Of a stretch of DNA of 10,505 bases, positions 1 through 6,214 are shown in pieces (within the stretch, counting starts at the first letter, position 1; the number at the start of each line of letters is the position of its first letter). The DNA is from Methanomassiliicoccaceae archaeon UBA328 (GTDB taxonomy: Archaea > Thermoplasmatota > Thermoplasmata > Methanomassiliicoccales > Methanomethylophilaceae), in the NCBI GenBank assembly GCA_002506905.1, contig DAYM01000004.1, positions 502-11,006 of the forward strand, written 5' to 3'. The notes under the pieces were generated by a model that was not told the origin of the DNA, did not search any database, and saw nothing but the letters and a program-made list of their open reading frames with translations. The translations under genes were made by a program, and so were the position numbers.

Positions 1-66
1 TCCGACGATCATGCGAAGCCATAGGGCAGCTGCAGCATACCTATATCGGCTTCCCGAGGCGGATGA

Positions 67-2004
67 TCATTCCTCAGGTGCATCTTCGTGCGGCCAGACC
101 TTCTTGACGATCTCGACGTTCCCGGGAGGCAGTATCCTGGAGATCTCTTCCTCGGGCACCTGGAATTCCTTTGCTATGTCTCCCGCCATCCTTCCGCTCT
201 TTTCGCGGCCGGGACGGATGATCATGTACTTCACGCATTCTTTGAACACATCCGTAGGTCCGCACATGATCTTCCTGTTGCCCTGGTAGTCTATCTCGCC
301 TATGCAGAGTTCCATGGGGAGATGGTGTTCGTAATTCCTCTTACCACGGACGATGAATGCTCCGCGGGGAACGAACTCTCCCGGGTTGGGGGTCTTGCTG
401 ACCTGGTCCGGGAACACCCAGAATGCGGTTCCCTCGGAGAGTGCGGCGATCCATGATTTGGACTGGGCAAGTGCGAACTGGCACACTTCTCTCAATTCCT
501 TGGGTGTAGCCTTCGCGCCTTCCTTCAGGATGACCGAAGGTGCACCGTGGACATCCGCATGCGCGAAGATGTCCCCTTCCTTGAGATGCTTCTTCACGAC
601 ATTGTCATTTGTATGGGCATCCCTCCCCGCGACCACCATTTTGCCTGCGGGGGTGATGAACCACTTGTATCTGTCGAACCAGAACTGTTTGGTCGGCTGT
701 GCCTTGGTAGCGGCTATCGCCTTTGCCTTGTTGATGCCCTTGAGCTTCTTCTCCAGTTCGGACCTGCTCTCGTCAAGTGCTTCCTTTGCTCTGGAGGCCT
801 TCTCCCCAATCTCCTTTCCTTTCTGATAGATGTCGGAGGCGTTCGCATCCAGGCTCTTGGTGTAATCGAGGGTGACGGTCATTCCGCCAATCTCGGCAGT
901 GACCATGTTCTTGGAAGGGTCCATGGACTTGACGTACGGGATCTTCATCGCGCCTTCCTTCAGCTTTTCCCATGTAAGTTTTTGGGATTGCTGGCACAGT
1001 ACTTTCAGAAGTTCGTCCGTCTTCTGATATTCTGCATAGAGGACATCTGCATGCTTCTTCAGGTCGTCGCAGCTCTCGAGGTATTCGTTCACCGTTTCTT
1101 CCTGTTTGGATATCCTCTTCTCGAGCTTTTCCACTTCGGGGTCGACGTATTCCTCTTCCTTGATATCGGAGATCTGTTTGAGATATGCTCCGATCGCTTC
1201 GGACATGGTGTCGAACCTTATCGATTCGTCGCCTTCGTATATGGAGAGGTTGACAGGTGCCAGGTCGATCATCTTTCCGTCCTTGAGGAAGACGGTGGGC
1301 TGATTGTCGTTGGCAGCGTGTTCCATGACCGTGTGCATGGATGCGTACAGTCTCTTCAGGTCGTCATCTGTGATGGCTTCCTGTTTGGTGTTTTTCTCGA
1401 TGCCTGCACGCTTACAGACCTCTTCGGCGTACTGGCCGCCGAGGTTGATCACGGTTGCCAGAGTTCTTACGGTATCCGCATCCGACGTGCGGAACTGTGT
1501 TATGAATTCATCTTCCGCTGCGGTGGCGGGGTCGAACCTTCCCTTGGGAATGACGTAGTCTTCCCCGGGACGTGTAGAACGGTCCCTGTATGTTTTGTGG
1601 ATTAGACAGTTGACGATCTTTCCGTCCAGGACCAGCAGGACATTTCCGCCGCCGAACATCTCGAAGATCAGCTGGTATTCCGCGTTCGCTTTGAAAAGCT
1701 CCATGATGACGACCCTGTCGAATCCCATCTGGACGGTCTTTCCTATTCTGGCGTTGTCGAGGTATTTCCTCATGAAAGTTGCGAAAGAGGTCGGTGTTAT
1801 CGGTGTATCGGGTCTGTCAGGTGCCAGATAAAGCCATTTCCTGTCCATGAAGAAGAGGTCCTTCTTTCCTTCGCCTGTGAAATTGATGCGAAACAGTACG
1901 TTTCCCGATCCCCATTGGAAGATCTTGTCCATGTGGGAATTCTCCAGGGCCGATAACTCAGATACGATGGAACGCACATCGAAGGAGCTCATCTCTTTCT
2001 TCAT
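67..2004 (-). CDS. rqcH: RqcH / NEMF-Rqc2 family ribosome quality-control factor (NFACT protein)
   Basis: Archaeal member of the NFACT family (eukaryotic NEMF/Rqc2/Tae2, bacterial RqcH), which binds stalled 50S-peptidyl-tRNA complexes and recruits tRNA to extend the stalled chain. About 645 aa, full length for the family. An NFACT-N domain occupies roughly residues 5-180. D9 and the D96-R97 pair (in GFDRVV) sit where yeast Rqc2 has D9, D98 and R99, needed for tRNA-dependent tailing. A helical segment and a charged coiled coil follow (about 283-345 and 395-430), then an NFACT-R (DUF814) domain from about 438 (KQFWFDRYKWF, HADVHGAPSVILKEG) to about 570. The C-terminal tail is basic then acidic. 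I kept the first ATG because a TATA-like GTTTATGA lies 28 nt upstream, which fits a leaderless mRNA; the ATG at residue 5 would be too far. Function is inferred from family. Family assignment is very sure. Confidence 0.95.
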   Translation of the reverse strand: MKKEMSSFDVRSIVSELSALENSHMDKIFQWGSGNVLFRINFTGEGKKDLFFMDRKWLYLAPDRPDTPITPTSFATFMRKYLDNARIGKTVQMGFDRVVIMELFKANAEYQLIFEMFGGGNVLLVLDGKIVNCLIHKTYRDRSTRPGEDYVIPKGRFDPATAAEDEFITQFRTSDADTVRTLATVINLGGQYAEEVCKRAGIEKNTKQEAITDDDLKRLYASMHTVMEHAANDNQPTVFLKDGKMIDLAPVNLSIYEGDESIRFDTMSEAIGAYLKQISDIKEEEYVDPEVEKLEKRISKQEETVNEYLESCDDLKKHADVLYAEYQKTDELLKVLCQQSQKLTWEKLKEGAMKIPYVKSMDPSKNMVTAEIGGMTVTLDYTKSLDANASDIYQKGKEIGEKASRAKEALDESRSELEKKLKGINKAKAIAATKAQPTKQFWFDRYKWFITPAGKMVVAGRDAHTNDNVVKKHLKEGDIFAHADVHGAPSVILKEGAKATPKELREVCQFALAQSKSWIAALSEGTAFWVFPDQVSKTPNPGEFVPRGAFIVRGKRNYEHHLPMELCIGEIDYQGNRKIMCGPTDVFKECVKYMIIRPGREKSGRMAGDIAKEFQVPEEEISRILPPGNVEIVKKVWPHEDAPEE

Positions 2005-2028
2005 AAGCAGCGGTTAGGTGTGTCAATC

Positions 2029-2036
2029 TCATAAAC
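2029..2036 (-). promoter_or_regulatory. TATA box of rqcH
   Basis: Minus-strand GTTTATGA centred about 28 nt before the rqcH ATG at 2004. No Shine-Dalgarno sequence precedes the ATG, so the transcript probably begins at or next to the start codon. Confidence 0.5.
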
Positions 2037-2074
2037 TTTGTCGGTGAAACGGGGTTTTTCCCTATCCGCAGTTA

Positions 2075-2100
2075 GAAAGGTTTATACATAATCGGTAGAT
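2075..2100 (+). promoter_or_regulatory. tRNA-Thr promoter (BRE, TATA box and downstream CGGTAGAT element)
   Basis: GAAAGG followed by TTTATACATA at 2081-2090 is a very good archaeal BRE/TATA pair. It is centred about 29 nt before the mature tRNA 5' end, placing transcription start at about 2110-2114. CGGTAGAT at 2093-2100 recurs in the tRNA-Arg promoter at 6196-6203. Confidence 0.75.
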
Positions 2101-2114
2101 TAGAGTGTCCTAAC

Positions 2115-2189
2115 GCCGCTGTGGCTAAGGGGTATAGCGACGCCTTGGTAAGGCGTAGGTCGTGGGTTCAATTCCCATCAGCGGCTCCA
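2115..2189 (+). tRNA. tRNA-Thr(GGT)
   Basis: Complete cloverleaf. Acceptor stem 2115-2121/2179-2185 (GCCGCTG/CAGCGGC, 7 bp). D stem GCTA/TAGC 2124-2127/2135-2138. Anticodon stem ACGCC/GGCGT 2140-2144/2152-2156 around loop TTGGTAA, giving anticodon GGT at 2147-2149, which reads ACC and ACT. Variable loop AGGTC. T arm 2162-2178 with loop TTCAATT. The discriminator is T2186 and CCA is encoded at 2187-2189. There is no intron. A short T run at 2191-2194 follows. The gene has its own promoter and is divergent from rqcH. Confidence 0.97.
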
Positions 2190-2248
2190 CTTTTACATCT
2201 GCCTGTTACTTTACGGTCAGTTCTCAGCCTATTTTTAGTTATTACACG

Positions 2249-2256
2249 ATTTAAAT
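2249..2256 (+). promoter_or_regulatory. TATA box of the DUF6429-like gene
   Basis: ATTTAAAT centred 26-27 nt before the ATG at 2279, with no ribosome binding site between. This suggests a leaderless transcript, independent of the upstream tRNA. Confidence 0.6.
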
Positions 2257-2278
2257 CAATAACTCCGTATCGAACTTC

Positions 2279-2560
2279 ATGGAAGCCAAAATACCGGTCG
2301 ACGATGCGATAAGGGAAATGACTCTGATGCTGCTTTATCTGACCCGTTTTAAAGAGGGAAAATATGATTGTTATCGCAGTTGGAAAGGGTACGATTTCGA
2401 TACACTGGATGACTTGGGTGAGAAGGAATTGATCCATCAGGGAAGGCATCCTTCAAAGTTCAAGTCGATCGTTTTTACCGATGAAGGATCGGCAAAGGCG
2501 GAGCAGTTGCTGGAGAAATACGGTATCGGGAACCGATGTTCTCATAACGGTCCAAAATGA
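2279..2560 (+). CDS. Small DUF6429-like protein
   Basis: 93 aa, soluble and charged, with no signal peptide or membrane segment. The pattern of DUF6429 is visible: an N-terminal helix ending in a run like MLLYLTRF, then RSWKGYDFDTLDDLGEKELI (about 33-52), then a basic segment with SIVFTDEGSAKAEQLLEKYG at about 63-82. The last parts read like a helix-turn-helix followed by a wing and a terminal helix, so a small winged-helix fold is possible, but no function is established for this family. The start is set by a TATA box about 26 nt upstream. The gene ends in TGA immediately followed by TAA, then a hairpin shared with the convergent DUF1015 gene. Its short Cys/His-containing tail (NRCSHNGPK) is probably not part of the domain. 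Confidence 0.8.
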   Translation: MEAKIPVDDAIREMTLMLLYLTRFKEGKYDCYRSWKGYDFDTLDDLGEKELIHQGRHPSKFKSIVFTDEGSAKAEQLLEKYGIGNRCSHNGPK

Positions 2561-2565
2561 TAAAC

Positions 2566-2581
2566 GGGCCCTTTCGGGCCC
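2566..2581. terminator. Bidirectional hairpin between convergent genes
   Basis: GGGCCC at 2566-2571 and 2576-2581 pair perfectly around TTTC; on the minus strand the loop is a GAAA tetraloop. It lies 5 nt after the DUF6429-like stop and 12 nt after the DUF1015 stop. Minus-strand flanking sequence is T-rich (TTTATCATTTT). Shared terminator or mRNA 3'-end structure is the likely role. Confidence 0.6.
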
Positions 2582-2593
2582 TGAAAAGTTTAT

Positions 2594-3781
2594 TCAGTGC
2601 ATCAGATAGAACACGAATCCGGACCAGATCTTCGGGAAGAAGAATGTGGTCTTCTTGGGCATCCTCTTTCCGATCATCGAAAGGTCCCAGATGGTCTGGA
2701 GTTTCGGATCGTTGAGGACGATCGCGAGATCGTGCTCCTTATTCTGCATCTTCTTTTTCACGGAAGGATACTCCGCATCGAAGGAGATCTTTGCCTTGTC
2801 TTCGTCGGACTTGTACACGCCTTTGAGGATGACCTCCTGTGCGACATACGTGTCAAGTTTCCACATGGGATCGTCCTTCTTGGAGTAATCTGCTACGAAG
2901 CATTTTCCGGACTTGAACATGAGGCCCATCATGTGGTCCCTGAGTGCCTTTTCCATCTCGTCGACCGTGACCTCTTTGACGGTCATCTCCTTGGAGATCT
3001 TCGCGATGGCGTTCTTCTCCGAGATGTCTCCGGCATCCACGAGCCTGTGGGTGGGCCAGATGACCAGTCCTTTGTCGTCCGCGGCGACCATTGTGCAGAG
3101 AACGTACTGTTTCTTTTCGTCGTCGGGATTCTCCTTGGCGTAGTTGAGTGCGGTCTCGTACCTGTGGTGTCCGTCCGCGATCAGCATCTTCTGTGTTTTG
3201 AGTGCTTCGGTGATGTCCTTGCAGAGATCGGGCTCTGCGATCCTGAGGTACCTGTGCTCCACGCCCTGATCGTCGCTGTATCTGTAGACAAGCTGCGATG
3301 CCGCATCGATCCTCTTGCTGAGTTCGGGTGTGAATCCTTCGAATATCCCGAAGATGGATTCGAGGTGCGTCTCCATGTCCCTGAGGAGGTTGAGACGGTC
3401 CTCCTTCACTTTGGAGAATGTCTCCTCATGGGGGATGATGTTGCCTTCGGAGTATTCCTCTGTCCTGAGGATACCGACGAGTCCGGTCCTTACCTTCTGC
3501 GTTCCGTTGTCGTCAAAGGTCTGCTGGTACAGATAGAATGAATCGGAATCCTGTTTCAGGCTGCCATCGGCGACCATTCTGTCCAGTTCTTTCCTGGCCG
3601 AGTGGTATCTTTTGTCTGCATCCGGTCTCAGTGTGAGGTTGGTCACGCTGTCCGGGTGGCTTTGGAGCTCTTTGAGATAATCGGGTCCGATGACGTCGTA
3701 GGGTGGAGAGATACGGTCTCCTATGGGCTCTCCGGGTCTGAGGGAGGGCCTGTAACCTTTGAAAGGAAGGAATGTTACCAT
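2594..3781 (-). CDS. DUF1015 family protein
   Basis: 395 aa, close to the usual family length. Family landmarks: N-terminal FLPFKGYRPSL, the ISPPYDVI segment at about 25-31, YLYQQTF at about 83-89, HEETFSKVKEDRLNLLRD at 118-135, the nearly invariant ADGHHRYETA at 202-211, and CTMVAADDKGLVIWPTHRLV at about 228-247. These mark a conserved soluble protein with no membrane segments. The invariant His/Asp/Glu residues suggest a catalytic site. Some DUF1015 proteins have been discussed as small-molecule (serine) kinases, but I cannot confirm that from sequence. The start follows a TATA-like element 25 nt upstream. It is transcribed alone, with HypE about 100 nt upstream on the same strand but separated by a strong terminator. 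Confidence 0.92.
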   Translation of the reverse strand: MVTFLPFKGYRPSLRPGEPIGDRISPPYDVIGPDYLKELQSHPDSVTNLTLRPDADKRYHSARKELDRMVADGSLKQDSDSFYLYQQTFDDNGTQKVRTGLVGILRTEEYSEGNIIPHEETFSKVKEDRLNLLRDMETHLESIFGIFEGFTPELSKRIDAASQLVYRYSDDQGVEHRYLRIAEPDLCKDITEALKTQKMLIADGHHRYETALNYAKENPDDEKKQYVLCTMVAADDKGLVIWPTHRLVDAGDISEKNAIAKISKEMTVKEVTVDEMEKALRDHMMGLMFKSGKCFVADYSKKDDPMWKLDTYVAQEVILKGVYKSDEDKAKISFDAEYPSVKKKMQNKEHDLAIVLNDPKLQTIWDLSMIGKRMPKKTTFFFPKIWSGFVFYLMH

Positions 3782-3801
3782 GGGTCGGTCTATGGGAACC
3801 G

Positions 3802-3810
3802 TAATATTTC
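3802..3810 (-). promoter_or_regulatory. TATA box of the DUF1015 gene
   Basis: Minus-strand GAAATATTA centred about 25 nt before the ATG at 3781. No ribosome binding site is seen, so leaderless transcription is likely. A dedicated promoter here and the hairpin at 3850-3870 argue that hypE and the DUF1015 gene are separate units. Confidence 0.45.
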
Positions 3811-3849
3811 AATATCGCGCGGGTACGCGTGAGAAAAGAGGAAGAAATA

Positions 3850-3870
3850 GGTCCGGCAGGATGCCGGACC
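3850..3870 (-). terminator. Terminator hairpin after hypE
   Basis: Perfect 9-bp stem, minus-strand GGTCCGGCA (3870-3862) and TGCCGGACC (3858-3850), around a 3-nt loop, starting 11 nt after the hypE stop. A pyrimidine/T-rich stretch (TATTTCTTCCTCTTTTC) follows on the minus strand, the most terminator-like arrangement in the window. Confidence 0.7.
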
Positions 3871-3881
3871 TTTGATAATGT

Positions 3882-4928
3882 TCAGCAGATCCTCGGAACA
3901 GGGTCTCCGGACGGGGGTTCGAGTATCCTCCTTCCGCCGATCTCCGTTCTCAGGACTACCCTTCCGGGTCCTTCCGATGCGGTTCCGATGACGGCCGCGT
4001 TCTTTCCCTCGGGGGTCTTCCTGAGGGCTGCCACCACCTGGTCCGCCATTTCGGGGACACAGGCTATTATGGCCTTTCCTTCGTTTCCGATGCTCAGAGG
4101 ACTGATGCCGAGAAGGTCGCACGCATTGACCGTTCCGTCCCTCAGGGGAATGTCCGTTTCGTTGACCTCCAATGTGAGCTTTGATTTCTCTGCCCATTCG
4201 TTGAGTGTGTTTGCCAGACCGCCTCTTGTGGGGTCCTTCATGGCGACGATGCCGCCGACCTTGAGTCCTTCCGCGATCATCTTGTTGAGCGGAGCGACAT
4301 CGCTTACGATCTCGCTTTCGAATCCGTATCCTTCACGGGATGAGAGAAGTGCCACACCATGGTCTCCGACGTATCCGGATACGATGATGGCATCTCCGGG
4401 CCTGACGCTGTTGTCGGTGCACCATCTGTTCTCCACCTTCCTGTATTCGGCAGCGACCTGAAGGTCCTTGTCGAGGTAGGGGGATCTCTTTCCGACCGCG
4501 GATGTCGTCATGACCATCTGGTCTATTGCCCCGGATTCCATTACTTTGGTGTCTCCGGTCGCAATGGGCACGCCGCAATATTCGCAGGTCTTTCCCGCAC
4601 TTTCCATAACCCTGTCCACGATGTCTATGTCCAGCCCTTCTTCCATGATGATGGAGCTTCCGAGACCGAGAGGCTGTGCTCCCATGACGGAAATGTCGTT
4701 GACAGTTCCTGAAACGGCTATCTTTCCGATGTCTCCTCCGGGGAAGAACAGGGGTTTTACCGTGTGACCGTCGATCGTGAAGACGATATCGTCGATGATC
4801 GCCGAGTCATCCATAGAATCCAGCGGAACTTCGGCCTTCATTTTCGGGAAGTGGGAGATGATATGTTTTGTCAGGAATTCCTGCATGATCTCTCCGCCGG
4901 CTCCGTGGTTCATGATAATCTTGGGCAT
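3882..4928 (-). CDS. hypE: Hydrogenase maturation protein HypE
   Basis: 348 aa, normal length. HypE is an AIR-synthase-like (PurM superfamily) ATPase that dehydrates the carbamoyl group placed on its C-terminal cysteine by HypF, giving the thiocyanate that supplies CN ligands to the Fe of [NiFe]-hydrogenases. Visible signatures: NHGAGGEIMQEFL at 7-19, SMDDSAII at 38-45, FFPGGDIGKIAVSGTVNDISVMGA at 61-84, GDTKVMESGAIDQMVMTTSAVG at 125-146, DPTRGGLANTLNEWA at 232-246, and the essential C-terminal PRIC (345-348) with Cys348 last. All key parts are intact, so it should be active, and it implies a [NiFe]-hydrogenase elsewhere in the genome. No other hyp gene lies in the window. The start is supported by an AAATATA box 28 nt upstream. 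Confidence 0.97.
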   Translation of the reverse strand: MPKIIMNHGAGGEIMQEFLTKHIISHFPKMKAEVPLDSMDDSAIIDDIVFTIDGHTVKPLFFPGGDIGKIAVSGTVNDISVMGAQPLGLGSSIIMEEGLDIDIVDRVMESAGKTCEYCGVPIATGDTKVMESGAIDQMVMTTSAVGKRSPYLDKDLQVAAEYRKVENRWCTDNSVRPGDAIIVSGYVGDHGVALLSSREGYGFESEIVSDVAPLNKMIAEGLKVGGIVAMKDPTRGGLANTLNEWAEKSKLTLEVNETDIPLRDGTVNACDLLGISPLSIGNEGKAIIACVPEMADQVVAALRKTPEGKNAAVIGTASEGPGRVVLRTEIGGRRILEPPSGDPVPRIC

Positions 4929-4952
4929 GATTAGTCGGAATATCCTTCGTCC

Positions 4953-4959
4953 TATATTT
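4953..4959 (-). promoter_or_regulatory. TATA box of hypE
   Basis: Minus-strand AAATATA centred 28 nt before the ATG at 4928, with no ribosome binding site. The remaining intergenic sequence up to 5034 shows no other clear element. Confidence 0.55.
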
Positions 4960-5034
4960 CTTATTGTCTTGGGGACCGCAGACGGCGGGAGATCTTCTAT
5001 TCTGAATTCTCTTAGTATGTATTTGCAGTCAATA

Positions 5035-5323
5035 TTATTCTTCCATCAGGGTGAATACGGTGTTATCCGCGGCCATCATTCCGTAGTGTTCCCCTCGGTC
5101 TCTTCTACGCAGATCTCAGTCAGGTGGAACTTGCCGTCATCGCCGAACCAGCTGTAACCCATGTCCAACGCATCAGAATAGTCGGATACGATGTTGATGT
5201 AGACCTTTCCGGATCCGTCGGGGGTAAGGAAGAATGCGTTGCCTCCGGGTTCTCCGTCGATGGTCCATATTCCGGTCACAAGCGGACCGTATTGGGTCTT
5301 GAATTCGACAGGGTGCGTTTGAA
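5035..5323 (-). pseudogene. C-terminal part of the transglutaminase gene, displaced by two frameshifts
   Basis: Past about 5323 good coding sequence continues in a second frame (VEFKTQYGPLVTGIW, then a beta-rich stretch with GNAFFLTPDGSGKVYI and YSWFGDDGKFHLTEI) down to about 5091. It then continues in a third frame (EHYGMMAADNTVFTLMEE) to a TAA at 5035-5037. Both joins need one extra base: the first near AAAC at about 5318-5324, the second in the GGGG run at 5091-5094. The segment resembles small beta-barrel domains (G.W ... F..DG.G ... W..dd...L, as in DUF5640-like or lipocalin-like modules), at low certainty. A free-standing reading is possible: a GTG at 5279 overlaps the upstream TGA as GTGA, giving a 67-aa protein ending at 5076. 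The smooth continuation of coding-like sequence on both sides makes a broken single gene more likely. Confidence 0.6.
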
Positions 5324-5908
5324 TTTCTCCGTGGGCATTTCCGGTCTGGCCATATGGATGAAATCTCCCGGGTCGGAGTATTTCTGGTCCTTGATCGAAT
5401 GTTCGGCCGTTTCAAGGGGATAATATCTCCTGTTTTCGAATTCATAATATCTTCCGTTGCCGTCATCGAGGTTCACCGCGGGGAACATATGGTTGCCGGA
5501 GATCACCGTGATGACATCCAATCCCATATTGTATGCCAGCGCTACGAACAGTCCGGTCCTTCCGTCGCAGTCCGCTTTGCCATCGCCGAGGGACAGTACG
5601 GGCAATTCCCACAGATCCTTTCCGAAACGGGATTCGTCGGTAGCGTATTCCGTGTTCTGCATGACCATGGAAAGCGCTACGGCCGCCTTCTTTCGATCTC
5701 CTTTCCCTTTCAGTTTGTCTTTGAGCTGCCATCCGATGTCGCGTATTGCATAGTCATCGACGGTCGAATAGTACGAAAGGAAGCGAACAGACATCTCGGA
5801 GGGATACAATCCGAGATACTGGCTGCGTCCGAGATCGATGTCGGTAACGGTGTAGATCCGTTTGCCGCATCTGCAGGATACGGTCCTTCTCCTTGTCTCG
5901 GTGTTCAT
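5276..5908 (-). CDS. Transglutaminase-like cysteine protease-fold protein (C-terminus probably frameshifted)
   Basis: 210 aa as read. The core of the transglutaminase-like superfamily is clear: DCDGRTGLFVALAYNMGLDVITV at about residues 120-142 with the nucleophile Cys, ISGNHMFPAVNL with the catalytic His, and YYPLETAE where the third acid residue (Glu instead of Asp) would fall. The N-terminus has a CRC motif (VSCRCGKRIY). No signal peptide or membrane helix is seen, so it is probably cytosolic; the substrate is unknown. I chose the ATG at 5908 because coding-like sequence begins there; the longer open frame to 6175 has no coding character. It lacks the usual TATA box 25-28 nt upstream, and its ATG overlaps the stop of a 23-codon ORF (ATGA). 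The frame ends abruptly at TGA 5276-5278 while good coding sequence continues in another frame (5035-5323), so the real product is probably about 291 aa. Confidence 0.75.
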   Translation of the reverse strand: MNTETRRRTVSCRCGKRIYTVTDIDLGRSQYLGLYPSEMSVRFLSYYSTVDDYAIRDIGWQLKDKLKGKGDRKKAAVALSMVMQNTEYATDESRFGKDLWELPVLSLGDGKADCDGRTGLFVALAYNMGLDVITVISGNHMFPAVNLDDGNGRYYEFENRRYYPLETAEHSIKDQKYSDPGDFIHMARPEMPTEKFKRTLSNSRPNTVRL

Positions 5909-5976
5909 AGCCTTCGCTCTCTGATAATCATGAAAAGAAGGGGTTTCAGGGCCCGAAGGCCCAATAAGCGTTTCAT
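5905..5976 (-). CDS. Possible 23-aa upstream ORF overlapping the transglutaminase start
   Basis: ATG at 5976, TGA at 5907-5905, sharing ATGA with the ATG at 5908. The peptide is basic and leucine-rich (begins MKRLLGLRALKPLL, ends RERRL). A weak TATA-like ACATTTTA at 5996-6003 is centred about 24 nt before this ATG, so a leaderless transcript could begin here. The ORF contains a GGGCC-TTCG-GGCCC hairpin. It could be a translationally coupled leader peptide or a chance frame; no homolog is recognised. Confidence 0.3.
   Translation of the reverse strand: MKRLLGLRALKPLLFMIIRERRL
5950..5963 (-). other. UUCG-tetraloop hairpin in the transglutaminase leader
   Basis: On the minus strand GGGCC-TTCG-GGCCC forms a 5-bp GC stem closed by a C(UUCG)G tetraloop, one of the most stable RNA hairpins. 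It is followed by TGAAACCCCTTCTTTTC. It lies 42-55 nt upstream of the start at 5908, inside the upstream ORF. An attenuator or processing role is possible; there is no direct evidence. Confidence 0.4.
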
Positions 5977-6130
5977 ATGGGGGCAACGAAACGGGTAAAA
6001 TGTTTGTGGGATGCTTGGGGCGATAGCCCCGGTAGGATGGCTGGCGGACACTGGTATCAGACAAGATATCGGAGTTGTGTCCGCTTCCAACCGCAATGTT
6101 ATGTATGTCTGATAAGTATAATAACTGAAC

Positions 6131-6157
6131 TTTGTAATATTTGTAATAAATGTAATT
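6131..6157. repeat. Three tandem 9-nt repeats
   Basis: TTTGTAATA at 6131-6139 and 6140-6148 are identical; AATGTAATT at 6149-6157 is a diverged third copy. They lie in the AT-rich divergent region upstream of the transglutaminase leader and of tRNA-Arg, with a period close to one helical turn, as expected for cooperative binding sites, though AT-rich drift could also give this. Confidence 0.5.
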
Positions 6158-6182
6158 ATGTGCTATGACGGGCAAATCAACA

Positions 6183-6203
6183 ATACATTAATAGACGGTA
6201 GAT
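6183..6203 (+). promoter_or_regulatory. tRNA-Arg promoter
   Basis: ATACATTAAT from 6183, starting 32 nt before the mature tRNA, matches the ATACATAAT of the tRNA-Thr promoter (31 nt before that tRNA). CGGTAGAT follows at 6196-6203, as in the tRNA-Thr promoter. Shared core sequence and spacing support a real promoter. Confidence 0.6.
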
Positions 6204-6214
6204 GATTAATGGAC

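Larger units (their letters stand above)
5977..6214. other. Gene-free region between transglutaminase and tRNA-Arg with dyads, tandem repeats and AT-rich promoters
   Basis: No convincing gene. It holds: a GGGGC/GCCCC hairpin at 6017-6030 (loop GATA); an 8-bp perfect inverted repeat GCGGACAC/GTGTCCGC at 6044-6051/6077-6084 with inner pairing TATC/GATA at 6055-6058/6065-6068; a minus-strand TATA-like TTATTATA at 6117-6124 that would start a transcript at about 6094; and three 9-nt tandem repeats at 6131-6157. On the plus-strand RNA the inner helix extends to 7 bp with two G-U pairs. A long structured leader or a small RNA are both possible. Confidence 0.45.

Noticed and set aside
1..66. Possible gene start downstream of rqcH
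   Set aside because: Only very short frames are present; the ATG overlapping the rqcH stop closes after 9 codons. Nothing supportable is seen here.
547..1605. Long plus-strand open frame of 352 codons opposite rqcH
   Set aside because: It is antisense to a clear NFACT protein; its Cys/Val/Phe-rich translation has no recognisable domain and simply mirrors codon bias of the real gene.
2597..3541. 314-codon plus-strand frame opposite the DUF1015 gene
   Set aside because: Antisense shadow of a well-conserved family; no coding signature of its own.
3790..4197. 135-codon minus-strand frame overlapping the end of hypE
   Set aside because: Out-of-frame shadow of hypE with an Arg/Gly-rich translation, running through the terminator hairpin.
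6044..6084. Known riboswitch or RNase P / SRP RNA fragment
   Set aside because: The helices are real on paper, but none of the conserved sequence blocks of those RNAs can be found.
5909..6175. N-terminal extension of the transglutaminase frame to 6175
   Set aside because: The extra 89 codons read through the tandem repeats and dyads and have no coding character; the ATG at 5908 begins the protein-like sequence.
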